Assembly (NCBI RefSeq): GCF_003966225.1
Contig: NZ_RXNU01000003.1
Span: 62,001 to 126,000, forward strand
Reading direction: 5' to 3'
Source of the DNA: Shewanella canadensis
GTDB taxonomy: Bacteria; Pseudomonadota; Gammaproteobacteria; Enterobacterales; Shewanellaceae
DNA: 64,000 nucleotides
A program made the position numbers and the translations under genes. Below are positions 21,301 through 29,035 of this stretch, one piece after another. The notes under the pieces are model-generated. The model was not told the origin of the DNA and did no database searches. It saw only the letters and a list, made by a program, of their open reading frames with translations. Numbering within the stretch: the first letter of the stretch is position 1; the number at the start of each line of letters is the position of its first letter.

Positions 21301-21821
21301 ATGATAGACCCCCTGACGGCAAATTCGCCATGCTCATAGACTTGCTCCACCATATGGTAACCGGTATCGACCAGTTGCTGTTTTACATCCTGCAGGCAGT
21401 AGTTATCGCCTTTAGTTAACAGCAGTACATTACCGGCCAGAAATGATTTAGGTGGCAAACGCATCATCAAGGTTGTAATGGGGACGATGACCAGACTCTG
21501 TTTTGCATTGGGGATCCGTGACAGGGTCTCCAGTCGCTGTGACACCAGGTCTTGATGCGGCGAGAAGTTGTCGTAAGGCAAGGTTTCCCGGTCTGGAAAA
21601 ATCCATACCGGAATATCTTTATCCTTCAACAAATAGGTTAATTCAGTTTCCAGTAAAAGAGCCGTGGGAGTGTCGTTGGTCACAGCCAAGGTCAAGCCAT
21701 CATGCTTTTGGACTATATTGGCTAAGGTGATGGCTTGAGACGCGCCACCTAAGGTAAATAGTGTTTGCGCTCTGGTTGCGCTTTTTACTGCTGGCGGAGT
21801 CAATACTGAAAAAGGTTTCAT
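18348..21821 (-). CDS. mfd: Transcription-repair coupling factor
   Basis: Mfd removes RNA polymerase stalled at DNA lesions and recruits UvrA. The 1157-residue length is normal. The domains run in order: an N-terminal UvrB-like region (residues about 30-350), the RNA-polymerase interaction/CarD-like domain (VGQPIVHLDHGVARYKGL), and the superfamily-2 translocase with Walker A GDVGFGKTE, DEEH box and the motif VI region. A C-terminal TRCF domain follows. A strong hairpin directly abuts the start codon (21823-21861). csiV follows one base downstream. Confidence 0.97.
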   Translation of the reverse strand: MKPFSVLTPPAVKSATRAQTLFTLGGASQAITLANIVQKHDGLTLAVTNDTPTALLLETELTYLLKDKDIPVWIFPDRETLPYDNFSPHQDLVSQRLETLSRIPNAKQSLVIVPITTLMMRLPPKSFLAGNVLLLTKGDNYCLQDVKQQLVDTGYHMVEQVYEHGEFAVRGSIIDLFPMGSTQPYRIELFDDEVESIRYFDPETQRSSGTIDSVRLLPAKEFPTNDAAIEGFRQRYRRRFEALVKEPESVYQMVSRKLLPAGIENYLPLFFDDTASLFDYLPGDAQLVNIGDLEQAVKAHLAEIEIRYENRRVDPLRPLLSPKELYLLTEQIFSEFKQHPRTLLKVGDAQESGHQAKLEVLPDVTANHKLKQPLSLLQEFSEGAGNILFSAESEGRREALFELLSKIDIKPKLFAHFDDFVLSNAKLGLIVSPLSKGCIVEKSRGAKFSLICETELFGHKISQKRRRDKQRQISSDALVKNLAELKVGQPIVHLDHGVARYKGLETLDTGGLIAEYLMLEYSGGDKLYVPVSSLHLISRYSVGPDEEANLNKLGNETWAKAKRKAVEKIRDVAAELLDVYATRQARPGDACKVIEEEYAQFANSFPFEETVDQETSINAVMTDMCSPIAMDRLVCGDVGFGKTEVAMRAAFVAVNDGKQVAILVPTTLLAQQHYENFKDRFADWPVKIEVMSRFKTAKEQKHVMEELANGKVDIVIGTHKLLQSDAKFENLGLLVIDEEHRFGVRQKEKIKALRANVDILTLTATPIPRTLNMAMSGMRDLSIIATPPAKRLSVKTFIREYDDTTVIEALQREILRGGQVYFLHNNVESIEKRASELSELLPEARVVTAHGQMRERELEKVMSDFYHQKFNVLVCTTIIETGIDVPSANTIIIERADKFGLAQLHQLRGRVGRSHHQAYAYLMTPHPKRMTKDSVKRLEAIGALEDLGAGFLLATQDLEIRGAGELLGDEQSGHISKIGFTLYMEMLEDAVKSLKEGKEPSLDQMLRHQCEIELRIPALLPDDFVHDVNIRLSLYKRIANCETEQALDELRVELIDRFGLLPDPTKNLMELTLYKHQATALGIKKLEMHAKGGSLEFNDDHKVDPGFIIGLLQSQPQNYRMDGPSKLKFIIPAESYSDRLALVKLLLGQLSQHRLGE

Positions 21822-21822
21822 T

Positions 21823-21861
21823 AATAACAGGCAAAAATTAACGACAAAGATGCCTGTTATT
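21823..21861 (-). promoter_or_regulatory. Hairpin immediately upstream of the mfd start codon
   Basis: AATAACAGGCA (21823-21833) and TGCCTGTTATT (21851-21861) form a perfect 11-bp stem with a 17-nt loop. On the mfd mRNA the stem ends one nucleotide before the ATG and occupies the place where a Shine-Dalgarno sequence should be; no SD is visible there. It may control mfd translation or be an operator. Confidence 0.5.
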
Positions 21862-21957
21862 GTAGAGGCTTACACTCATCAGTGCTAGGGGCTGTTGACC
21901 TTTCATACTTGTTTTTGCTGCTGTCTTATCCTGAAATTTACAGACTCTGGATGAAAC

Positions 21958-22563
21958 TTAAGGCGCTTTCTGTGCTAATTTTCGATATTTCAGGTACTTC
22001 TGCTGTACGCTGAGGCTAGCTTTGACCAGCTGTTCGACATCGGAGTCGAGTATCTGAGTAAACTCTAATTCTGTTATATACCGGGCACTTTCAGCGGCAT
22101 TACTCGCATCATCACTGGCGTCGGCAACTTGATTTGAGGTGACTTTTACAAAACACAGTAGTGCGATCAACTCCTCTTTGATATGCAAAGTGATCTTGTA
22201 CTGGTTTCCGACTTCGAGCTCTGCATTACCAATAATTTTGATGCCACTTCCACCAAATGATAACCCATGATGTTGCTCTCCCTCGTGCTGTTCCTGCTCG
22301 ATGACATGTTGCAGAACAAGGTCAATCTTTCTCGATTGAAGCTTAAGGTAATCGACAATTGATTTAGCTTCATCGTCGAAGTGTCTGAGTTGCATTAAAC
22401 AGTCGGCTTCAAGCGCTTTAACATCACTAATCAGCAGCAGGCTTGTCGGCAACATAAACTTCAGCTCACTCTCTGATGGCAGCGGGGAGTCATCTGGCCA
22501 TAGGGTCAGATAGACGGTAAAGTCATGCATAACACTAAAATAGGGCGTTGAATCAGTGAACAA
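21958..22563 (-). CDS. Atypical PilZ-domain protein
   Basis: The 201-residue protein resembles small PilZ-type proteins that bind cyclic di-GMP. The second half has the beta-barrel pattern with LSFGGSGIKI (about residues 99-108), which corresponds to the D/NxSxxG motif, and the elements KITLHIKEELIALLCFVKVTS. I do not see a clear RxxxR motif, so c-di-GMP binding is uncertain. The TTG start is supported by AAGAGGA 6 nt upstream; the next in-frame ATG is residue 12. It is divergent from lolC and upstream of mfd. Confidence 0.6.
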   Translation of the reverse strand: MFTDSTPYFSVMHDFTVYLTLWPDDSPLPSESELKFMLPTSLLLISDVKALEADCLMQLRHFDDEAKSIVDYLKLQSRKIDLVLQHVIEQEQHEGEQHHGLSFGGSGIKIIGNAELEVGNQYKITLHIKEELIALLCFVKVTSNQVADASDDASNAAESARYITELEFTQILDSDVEQLVKASLSVQQKYLKYRKLAQKAP

Positions 22564-22642
22564 GGGATTTCCTCTTGTTTTTTTGTAGCTATTACCCCTA
22601 TTATCATGCGCATCTTAATGATTTAGCAAGGCTCTATAGTTA

Positions 22643-23893
22643 ATGAGTCTGTGGGCAACTATGAATTTTGCGTTATCTGCACATATTGGGTTCCGTTATT
22701 GGCGAGCCAGAAAGGCCAATACGTTTGCCTCCTTCATCACATTTTTTGCCGTTTCGGGGATTTTACTCGGCGTGGCCGCACTCATTATTGTCAGCTCTGT
22801 GATGAATGGACTCGAAGGTCAATTAAAGCAGCGAATATTGGGGGCCGTTCCTCAGTTAACGGTACATGCGAGCCAACCACTAACCGATTGGGAAAAGCAG
22901 GTTCAGGGATTAAAAAACTTACCCGGAGTGTTGGGGGCTACCCCCAGTATTGCGACCCAGGCCATGGTTCAGTCGCAAACTAATATCAGTGCCGTTCAGG
23001 TATACGGTATCTACCCTGCTTATGAGCAAGAATTATTAAGAACAATGAAACGAAGTTTCAATGGCAGCTTCGATAAGTTAGAACCCAGACAATATCGCGT
23101 CATCCTTGGCGCAGAATTAGCCAGACGATTAGATGTTGTAGCCGGCGATACGGTGAGACTCCTTAGCGGTGAAGGTGTGGTGTATTCGCCGTTAGGACCC
23201 GTGCCTAGTCAGAGAAAGTTTATTGTAGCCGGCATATTTGAGATGGGCTCACAAGTCGACGCCAATCTTGCCTATGTCCATTATGAAGATGCGCAGCGGC
23301 TGATGCGACAAAAACCCGGTGAGATAAAACATCTCAGGCTCTATCTGGTCGATCCCTTCAATGCCGCCAGTTTAACCTCTAAAGTTGTCGAGCAGTTCGA
23401 AAAGCAGGGTATCGAGGTCACTACATCCGATTGGCGAGAGTCCTACGGCCACTTATTCAGTGCCGTTAAGATGGAAAAAAATATGATGTCACTGATGCTT
23501 AGCCTTATTATTGCCGTTGCGGCTTTCAATATTGTCTCGGCGTTAGTCATGATGGTCGTCGATAAGACAACCGATGTAGCCGTATTAAAAACACAGGGGC
23601 TGTCGACATTGACCGTGATGGGGATATTTATGATCCAAGGGTCATTGAATGCCATTCTAGGACTGATATCCGGTTTGTTGGTTGGTATCGGTTTATCGCT
23701 TAATCTCAATAGCATACTGAACACGCTTGGGATCTCAGTATTAGGTGCGGGCCAGTCATTGCCGGTGCAGATTGAGTGGACACAATTGGGCTGGATTGTT
23801 GTCGGAACCTTGATCATTACCTTTTTAGCCACCGTTTATCCGGCACTGAGAGCCGCAGGAGTACAACCTGCCAGCGCATTAAGATACGAATAA
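22643..23893 (+). CDS. lolC: Lipoprotein-releasing ABC transporter permease (LolC type)
   Basis: One of two inner-membrane permeases of the LolCDE complex, which extracts outer-membrane lipoproteins and passes them to LolA. The protein (416 aa, or 410 from the ATG at 22661) has the family layout: one N-terminal membrane helix (SFITFFAVSGILLGVAALII), a large periplasmic domain, then three C-terminal helices of the FtsX domain. It is the first gene of the lol cluster and is separated from lolD by 124 bp, unlike the tight spacing of lolD-lolE. Confidence 0.92.
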   Translation: MSLWATMNFALSAHIGFRYWRARKANTFASFITFFAVSGILLGVAALIIVSSVMNGLEGQLKQRILGAVPQLTVHASQPLTDWEKQVQGLKNLPGVLGATPSIATQAMVQSQTNISAVQVYGIYPAYEQELLRTMKRSFNGSFDKLEPRQYRVILGAELARRLDVVAGDTVRLLSGEGVVYSPLGPVPSQRKFIVAGIFEMGSQVDANLAYVHYEDAQRLMRQKPGEIKHLRLYLVDPFNAASLTSKVVEQFEKQGIEVTTSDWRESYGHLFSAVKMEKNMMSLMLSLIIAVAAFNIVSALVMMVVDKTTDVAVLKTQGLSTLTVMGIFMIQGSLNAILGLISGLLVGIGLSLNLNSILNTLGISVLGAGQSLPVQIEWTQLGWIVVGTLIITFLATVYPALRAAGVQPASALRYE

Positions 23894-23896
23894 GTC

Positions 23897-23926
23897 ATGC
23901 TTTTTAAGCAAATGCTTTTTAAACAA
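23897..23926. repeat. 15-bp tandem duplication between lolC and lolD
   Basis: ATGCTTTTTAAGCAA (23897-23911) is followed directly by ATGCTTTTTAAACAA (23912-23926), differing at one base. It starts three bases after the lolC stop codon. Confidence 0.75.
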
Positions 23927-24017
23927 ATAGTTTTAACCAAGATTAGACATCACATTCAGTGCTGGCAATAAAACCATATTGGCAGTGCGTTAGATACGAT
24001 TAGATGAGTAACAAAAT

Positions 24018-24713
24018 ATGCAAGAGCTACTGTTAGAAGTCAAAGGGGTGAGTAAAAGGTATCACGAAGGGAGTGTAGATACTCAAGTGCTCAACTCTGT
24101 AGACCTGCAAGTATTCAAGGGAGAACAACTCGCTATCGTAGGCACGTCGGGTTCGGGTAAGAGTACTTTACTGCATATCATGGGGACGTTAGACAGCCCA
24201 ACGAGCGGCAGCGTGAACATGTTAGGCGAGGACCTATATGCGCTTTCGGCTCGCCGTCAGTCAGCTATCCGCAATCAGGATTTAGGCTTTATTTATCAGT
24301 TTCATCACCTGCTCCCTGAATTTACCGCCCTGGAAAATGTCTCTATGCCAGCCCTGATACAGGGAAGAAACAAGAAAGAGGTCGAGTCTGAAGCTAAAGC
24401 CTTGCTTGAGAGGGTAGGGCTGGGGCATCGATTAGCGCATACCCCATCTGAGATGTCCGGTGGTGAGCGGCAGCGTACGGCTATTGCCAGAGCATTGATC
24501 AACAAGCCTAAGTTGGTACTCGCTGACGAGCCGACCGGTAATCTGGATGCCAGTAGCGGCGAAGCCGTTTATGAATTGATTCAAGAGCTTGCCACCCAGT
24601 TAGGCACGGCTTTTGTGGTGGTGACTCACGATACCAAGCTTGCAGCGCGGATGGACAGACAGGTTCAGATGAAGGATGGCGTTTTGCTTAACGGTGAAGG
24701 AATATCTTCATGA
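24018..24713 (+). CDS. lolD: Lipoprotein-releasing ABC transporter ATPase
   Basis: The cytoplasmic ATPase of LolCDE (231 aa). It shows Walker A GTSGSGKST, the LolD-specific stretch NQDLGFIYQFHHLLPEFTA, the ABC signature MSGGERQR, Walker B LADEPTGNLD and the switch histidine in VVVTHD. It overlaps lolE by 4 bp (ATGA), indicating translational coupling. Confidence 0.96.
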   Translation: MQELLLEVKGVSKRYHEGSVDTQVLNSVDLQVFKGEQLAIVGTSGSGKSTLLHIMGTLDSPTSGSVNMLGEDLYALSARRQSAIRNQDLGFIYQFHHLLPEFTALENVSMPALIQGRNKKEVESEAKALLERVGLGHRLAHTPSEMSGGERQRTAIARALINKPKLVLADEPTGNLDASSGEAVYELIQELATQLGTAFVVVTHDTKLAARMDRQVQMKDGVLLNGEGISS

Positions 24714-25969
24714 GTCAGTTGCTCTCTTTCTGGGTTGGCTGGCGCTTTTATCTGGCCCGCCAGTCTAATCGATTCATCAGTTTTATCTCCTTTGCTTCGA
24801 CAGCGGGTATCGCCTTAGGCGTTGCGGTATTGATTATCGTACTCTCTGCGATGAACGGTTTTGAGAATGAACTCGAAACAAGACTACTCGGGGTCGTTGC
24901 ACACGCCGAATTGAGTGGTGTCAATGAACCTATACACAGTTGGCAAGCCATCGCCAATGATGCTAATAAGATCCCCGGCATTGTGGCGGCGGCCCCCTTT
25001 ATACGACTTCAAGGGCTAGTTCAGAAGCCGGGAGGGTTTCAAGGTCTCAGTATTCTGGGAATCGATACCATCGAAGAGGCGAAGGTATCAAAAATTTCTG
25101 AGTTTATGTCGGCATCGACATGGTCAAAATTGGCTCAACATGATGCGAATAATATCGTATTAGGCAAGAGTCTGGCCGAATCTTTAGGGTTAAACGTCGG
25201 CGACGCCCTCAGTTTATATATGCCTGATATCAGTGGTAAAAACAGAAGCGGCTCTCGAATTGGTGCGGCAAAAAGTTATCGATTTACCGTTGCTGGTGTG
25301 TTTGAACTCGGTGGATCATTGGATCTCACCACCGCCTATATTCCTATGCAATATGCCGCTTCAATACTTAAGATGGGCGACGATGTTTCAGGTGTCAGAA
25401 TTAAAACTGAACAGGTATTCGATGCGCCAAGATTGATCAGAGAACTGGGTTATAGCCAGGAGCAATATCTCTACCTCAATGATTGGACCCGTACTCAGGG
25501 GAATTTGTATCAGGACATTCAGCTGGTGCGCGCCGTTATGTATCTGGTACTGGCACTCGTCATTGCGGTTGCCTGTTTTAATATCGTATCGACCTTAGTG
25601 ATGGCCGTACGTGATAAGCAGTCTGAAATTGCCATTTTGCTCACTATGGGAATGAAGCGTATTTCAATCATGAATATCTTTATCGTGCAGGGAGCGCTAA
25701 ACGGTCTTTTAGGCTGTGTGATCGGTGGAGGGCTTGGTGCCATTATTGCTGAAAATCTCAGTGTTATCGCCAAGACAATTGAAAGTGTTTTGGGCATTCA
25801 GCTGCTATCTGCAGATGTCTATTTTATTGACTTTCTGCCTTCACAGCTGCATCTGTCAGATGTGGCTTTAGTGATATTACTGGCCTTCATCATGAGTCTC
25901 ATCGCGACGCTCTATCCTGCCTGGAAAGCCAGTCAAACCGCTCCGGCACGCGCATTAGCGGGCAGATAG
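24710..25969 (+). CDS. lolE: Lipoprotein-releasing ABC transporter permease (LolE type)
   Basis: The second permease of LolCDE, 419 aa, homologous to LolC and with the same plan: an N-terminal helix (FISFASTAGIALGVAVLIIV), a periplasmic domain and three C-terminal helices. The ATG overlaps the lolD stop. Having two distinct permeases confirms a LolCDE rather than a LolFD system. No T-rich terminator follows, but a hairpin and a heptamer repeat array lie downstream. Confidence 0.93.
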   Translation: MSQLLSFWVGWRFYLARQSNRFISFISFASTAGIALGVAVLIIVLSAMNGFENELETRLLGVVAHAELSGVNEPIHSWQAIANDANKIPGIVAAAPFIRLQGLVQKPGGFQGLSILGIDTIEEAKVSKISEFMSASTWSKLAQHDANNIVLGKSLAESLGLNVGDALSLYMPDISGKNRSGSRIGAAKSYRFTVAGVFELGGSLDLTTAYIPMQYAASILKMGDDVSGVRIKTEQVFDAPRLIRELGYSQEQYLYLNDWTRTQGNLYQDIQLVRAVMYLVLALVIAVACFNIVSTLVMAVRDKQSEIAILLTMGMKRISIMNIFIVQGALNGLLGCVIGGGLGAIIAENLSVIAKTIESVLGIQLLSADVYFIDFLPSQLHLSDVALVILLAFIMSLIATLYPAWKASQTAPARALAGR

Positions 25970-25995
25970 ACCACGTTATAGAAGATTGATAATTC

Positions 25996-26022
25996 GGGAC
26001 GTCACATCTGTGTGATGCTCCC
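25996..26022. terminator. Hairpin downstream of lolE
   Basis: GGGACGTCACA-TC-TGTGTGATGCTCCC forms an imperfect hairpin about 26 bp after the lolE stop. No T-run follows. It may be a weak terminator or an RNA-stabilising structure. Confidence 0.4.
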
Positions 26023-26047
26023 GGAATCCTCTCCCCCGCAATATCCT

Positions 26048-26096
26048 TTCTTGCTTCTTGCTTCTTGCTTCTTGCTTCTTGCATCTTGCATCTTTA
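26048..26096. repeat. Heptanucleotide tandem repeat (TTCTTGC)n
   Basis: Five perfect TTCTTGC units (26048-26082) are followed by ATCTTGC and a degenerate seventh, ATCTTTA. It is a simple-sequence repeat between the lolE 3' end and the convergent DUF2062 gene. A predicted frame running through it on the minus strand is an artefact of the repeat. Confidence 0.95.
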
Positions 26097-26161
26097 TCGA
26101 GGTTAAGGCTGAAAGAGCCTGAATCAAACTGTCAATTAGTCTTGGCGCGGCTCTGTTGAGC

Positions 26162-26668
26162 TTAATTTTTGCGCTTGATCCATTTAAACAATATGGAGTA
26201 TTTCCACAGCGTTTTTATTAAGAAGAAGCCTACGATAGCAAAAATCGTCCCCAGAACCAGACAGCCTAAGAGAAATGGAGGGCCAATGGTCGATATTGAG
26301 GCCTCTACCCATTGCCAGGTGGCTTCGAAAGCAAAATCCTGTGTGGGGTGATTCAGGATTTTAGCGCCTAACAGGTAAGCCGCGTAGAACATAAATGGCA
26401 TTGTGAATGGATTGGTTATCCATACCAAGGCCACAGCAATGGGAATATTGCAGTTGAAAATGATCGCTAATGCTGCAGCGAGCACCATCTGAAATGGCAT
26501 AGGTATCCAAGCCACAAACAAACCTACCGCGAATGCAGCCGGCGCTGAACGTCTGTTTAGCGCCCATAAATTAGGCTTGTGGAGCCATTTTCCAAACATC
26601 TGCAAATGCTTGTGATTCTGCAGTGTTTCGGGTTTTGGCATAAACCTTTTAATTAATTTTTTTGGCAT
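26162..26668 (-). CDS. DUF2062 family inner-membrane protein
   Basis: A 168-residue membrane protein of the DUF2062 family. The family core is recognisable from RRSAPAAFAVGLFVAWIPMPFQMVLAAALAI onward, with three or four membrane helices and the conserved ITNPFTMPFMFYAAYLLG. The function is unknown. It is divergent from comEC with a 31-bp gap between starts, so the two promoters must overlap the opposite genes or be very compact. Confidence 0.85.
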   Translation of the reverse strand: MPKKLIKRFMPKPETLQNHKHLQMFGKWLHKPNLWALNRRSAPAAFAVGLFVAWIPMPFQMVLAAALAIIFNCNIPIAVALVWITNPFTMPFMFYAAYLLGAKILNHPTQDFAFEATWQWVEASISTIGPPFLLGCLVLGTIFAIVGFFLIKTLWKYSILFKWIKRKN

Positions 26669-26699
26669 AAATTGTTATTGCTGTCTTAACTTATTCAGT

Positions 26700-29003
26700 A
26701 TGAACCGATTTATGTTTGGCTTCAGTGCCATAATTCTCAGTGCGATGCTATGGCCGTCACTGCCACCTCTACTCTCGCTTCCCGCATTTGCGTTGAGCGG
26801 AATTATCTTGCTTAGGCGTCTGCCTATTATCGCGGGAGCATTGCTGGCTGTCGCTTGGGTATCAATCTATGCCCAGCAATTACTGACATGGGAACCGCTA
26901 AATACAGAGCAGAATCTCATCGTGAAGGGCGAAATCATATCACTAGTTAGTCAAAACAGCGACTGGCTTAGTATGGATATTCGGTTGTTGAGATCAAAGT
27001 CGAGTGAATTATTGTCAAAAAACTTACGAATAAGTTGGAAGAAAGCACCAAAAATAGAACTCGGAGAGCTCTGGGAGTTTGAGATTAAAGCCAAGCCTAT
27101 TACCAGTGTACTGAACCAAGGGGGATATAATCAGCAAAGAGCGCTTCTGGGTCGTCATATTGTGGGGAAGGGGAGTGTGCAAGAGGGGAGACGATTGGGT
27201 GTCAGTCACTCGCTTAGGGCTAAAATCATCACAGAGCTCATGCCGCATCTCAAATTATTAGACAGTGGCGATCTGATATTAGCCCTATTACTCGGTGATA
27301 AGAGCCTTATCGATAGTCAGCGCTGGCATTCTCTGAGGGTGACGGGCTCCGGTCACCTAGTTGCGATCTCGGGACTGCATCTTTCGGTTGTTGCCGCCTG
27401 GGTTTTTATGGGGGCGTTTTCCCTGCTCAGTTATTGCTCGCCTCAGCTAGGTCGGCGTAACTTGCTGCTTGCGGCTATGTTATCTGCGGTGATCTGTTCG
27501 ATGTACGCCTATCTTGCCGGATTTGCCTTGCCAACCCAGCGTGCTTTGGTGATGCTGCTGTTGTTACTGATACTAAGCATGATAAAACGATTCTCCTCGC
27601 CCTGGGAGCGGCTGTTAGCTGCGATGTTTCTGCTGTTACTCTTCGACCCTTTCTGCTGTTTGAGTGCCGGTTTCTGGCTCTCATTTTTAGCCTTATCGAT
27701 TATTTTACTCACGATAAGTCGCACACCATTATCAATTTCAAATATTAATACCGAGCACTCGAGGTGGCAGGGCTTTAAGCAAAAGCTCACTCTTTTCTGG
27801 TCAATTCAATGGCGACTGAGCTTAGGTTTAGGGCTGTTACAAGCCCTGTTTTTTGGGGGTATGTCGCCTTATGGTTTACTGTTTAATTTTCTGTTTGTTC
27901 CCTGGTTCAGCATAGTGGTGATCCCACTATCTATCCTGAGCCTTGTTATGTGGGGCGCAGCTATGGCTATAGGATTTGAGCTAAGTGGTCTCTTCGCTAT
28001 TGTCGATATCAGCTTGGCTCCAATGCTTTATGCTTTCACCATCTTCGAGCAGTTACCGTCGGCCTGGTTTCCTATCTCTGACAAGATGATTATGGCGTTT
28101 GCATTGGGTCTTATGGGCTTGTGGCTCATCACACATTCGATAAAACTAAAGTGGAAGCTCGTCTCTTTAGTTTTTCTCTTGCCTGCGTTGTTAACCCTAT
28201 GGAGCCGACTCGTCCCTATGACTCACCATGAATGGCGAGTTCATCTGCTCGATGTAGGCCAGGGGCTCTGTGTTGTGATAGAAAAAGCGGGTCGGGCATG
28301 GGTATACGATACCGGGGCGGCCTATGGTGACAATTTTAGTTATGCCGAACGAGTCATTCTTCCCTTCCTCAATTCCAGAGGGATAAGCGATCTAGATTAT
28401 CTTGTGCTTAGCCACGGTGATAATGACCATGCCGGTGGTGCCGATAAACTCATCGAAGCATATCCAAGTGTCAAAGTTGTCAGCGACCTTGTTGAGTTTT
28501 CGGATATAAATTGTCGTCCCAAAGTATTCAACTGGTATGGACTCAACATTGAAGTTTTGGGGCCGAAACAGGCCCGGGGAGGCAACGATGGTTCATGTGT
28601 ATTGAGTGTAAGCGATCGCTATCACAGTTTGCTTCTGCCCGGAGATATTGAGGTGCGAGGCGAGTGGGCGATGCTAAATGAAGGTTTGTCATTACAAAGT
28701 GAAGTGCTTATCGCACCTCACCATGGAAGCCGAACCTCCTCTACTCAGGCATTTATCAAGAGTGTCTCTCCTGAGCTGGTATTATTCCCATCAGGGTTTA
28801 ATAATCGCTATGGTTTTCCTAAGCAGGATGTCGTTAATCGATATAAAGTGAGTGGAAGTGAGATGCTTATCTCGGGAAAAGAGGGGCAGGTTAGCGTGAT
28901 TTTCAAACCGGGGGAGCGGGAAATTAAATCATATCGGTCAGATCTTGCGCCATTTTGGTATAACGGATTGTTTAGGTTTGGCGAGTTGGCCGATCCAGAG
29001 TAG
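26700..29003 (+). CDS. comEC: ComEC/Rec2 DNA-uptake channel protein
   Basis: An inner-membrane channel for single-stranded DNA uptake in natural transformation, 767 aa. It has N-terminal helices and an OB-like (DUF4131) region. The Competence domain comes next, with many helices (from about GDKSLIDSQRWHSLRVTGSGH), and then a C-terminal metallo-beta-lactamase-like domain with DVGQGLCV, the metal motif SHGDNDHAGG and APHHGSRTSS. All three parts are complete, so the gene looks intact. It precedes msbA by 32 bp, a conserved arrangement in gammaproteobacteria, and probably shares its transcript. Confidence 0.93.
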   Translation: MNRFMFGFSAIILSAMLWPSLPPLLSLPAFALSGIILLRRLPIIAGALLAVAWVSIYAQQLLTWEPLNTEQNLIVKGEIISLVSQNSDWLSMDIRLLRSKSSELLSKNLRISWKKAPKIELGELWEFEIKAKPITSVLNQGGYNQQRALLGRHIVGKGSVQEGRRLGVSHSLRAKIITELMPHLKLLDSGDLILALLLGDKSLIDSQRWHSLRVTGSGHLVAISGLHLSVVAAWVFMGAFSLLSYCSPQLGRRNLLLAAMLSAVICSMYAYLAGFALPTQRALVMLLLLLILSMIKRFSSPWERLLAAMFLLLLFDPFCCLSAGFWLSFLALSIILLTISRTPLSISNINTEHSRWQGFKQKLTLFWSIQWRLSLGLGLLQALFFGGMSPYGLLFNFLFVPWFSIVVIPLSILSLVMWGAAMAIGFELSGLFAIVDISLAPMLYAFTIFEQLPSAWFPISDKMIMAFALGLMGLWLITHSIKLKWKLVSLVFLLPALLTLWSRLVPMTHHEWRVHLLDVGQGLCVVIEKAGRAWVYDTGAAYGDNFSYAERVILPFLNSRGISDLDYLVLSHGDNDHAGGADKLIEAYPSVKVVSDLVEFSDINCRPKVFNWYGLNIEVLGPKQARGGNDGSCVLSVSDRYHSLLLPGDIEVRGEWAMLNEGLSLQSEVLIAPHHGSRTSSTQAFIKSVSPELVLFPSGFNNRYGFPKQDVVNRYKVSGSEMLISGKEGQVSVIFKPGEREIKSYRSDLAPFWYNGLFRFGELADPE

Positions 29004-29035
29004 AATGCTCGTTTTCCATCTTTATAGAAGCATCA

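Noticed and set aside
25899..26084. Minus-strand frame with Gln/Glu/Ala/Arg/Lys repeats
   Set aside because: It is translated from the heptamer microsatellite and the lolE 3' end; no SD and no family.
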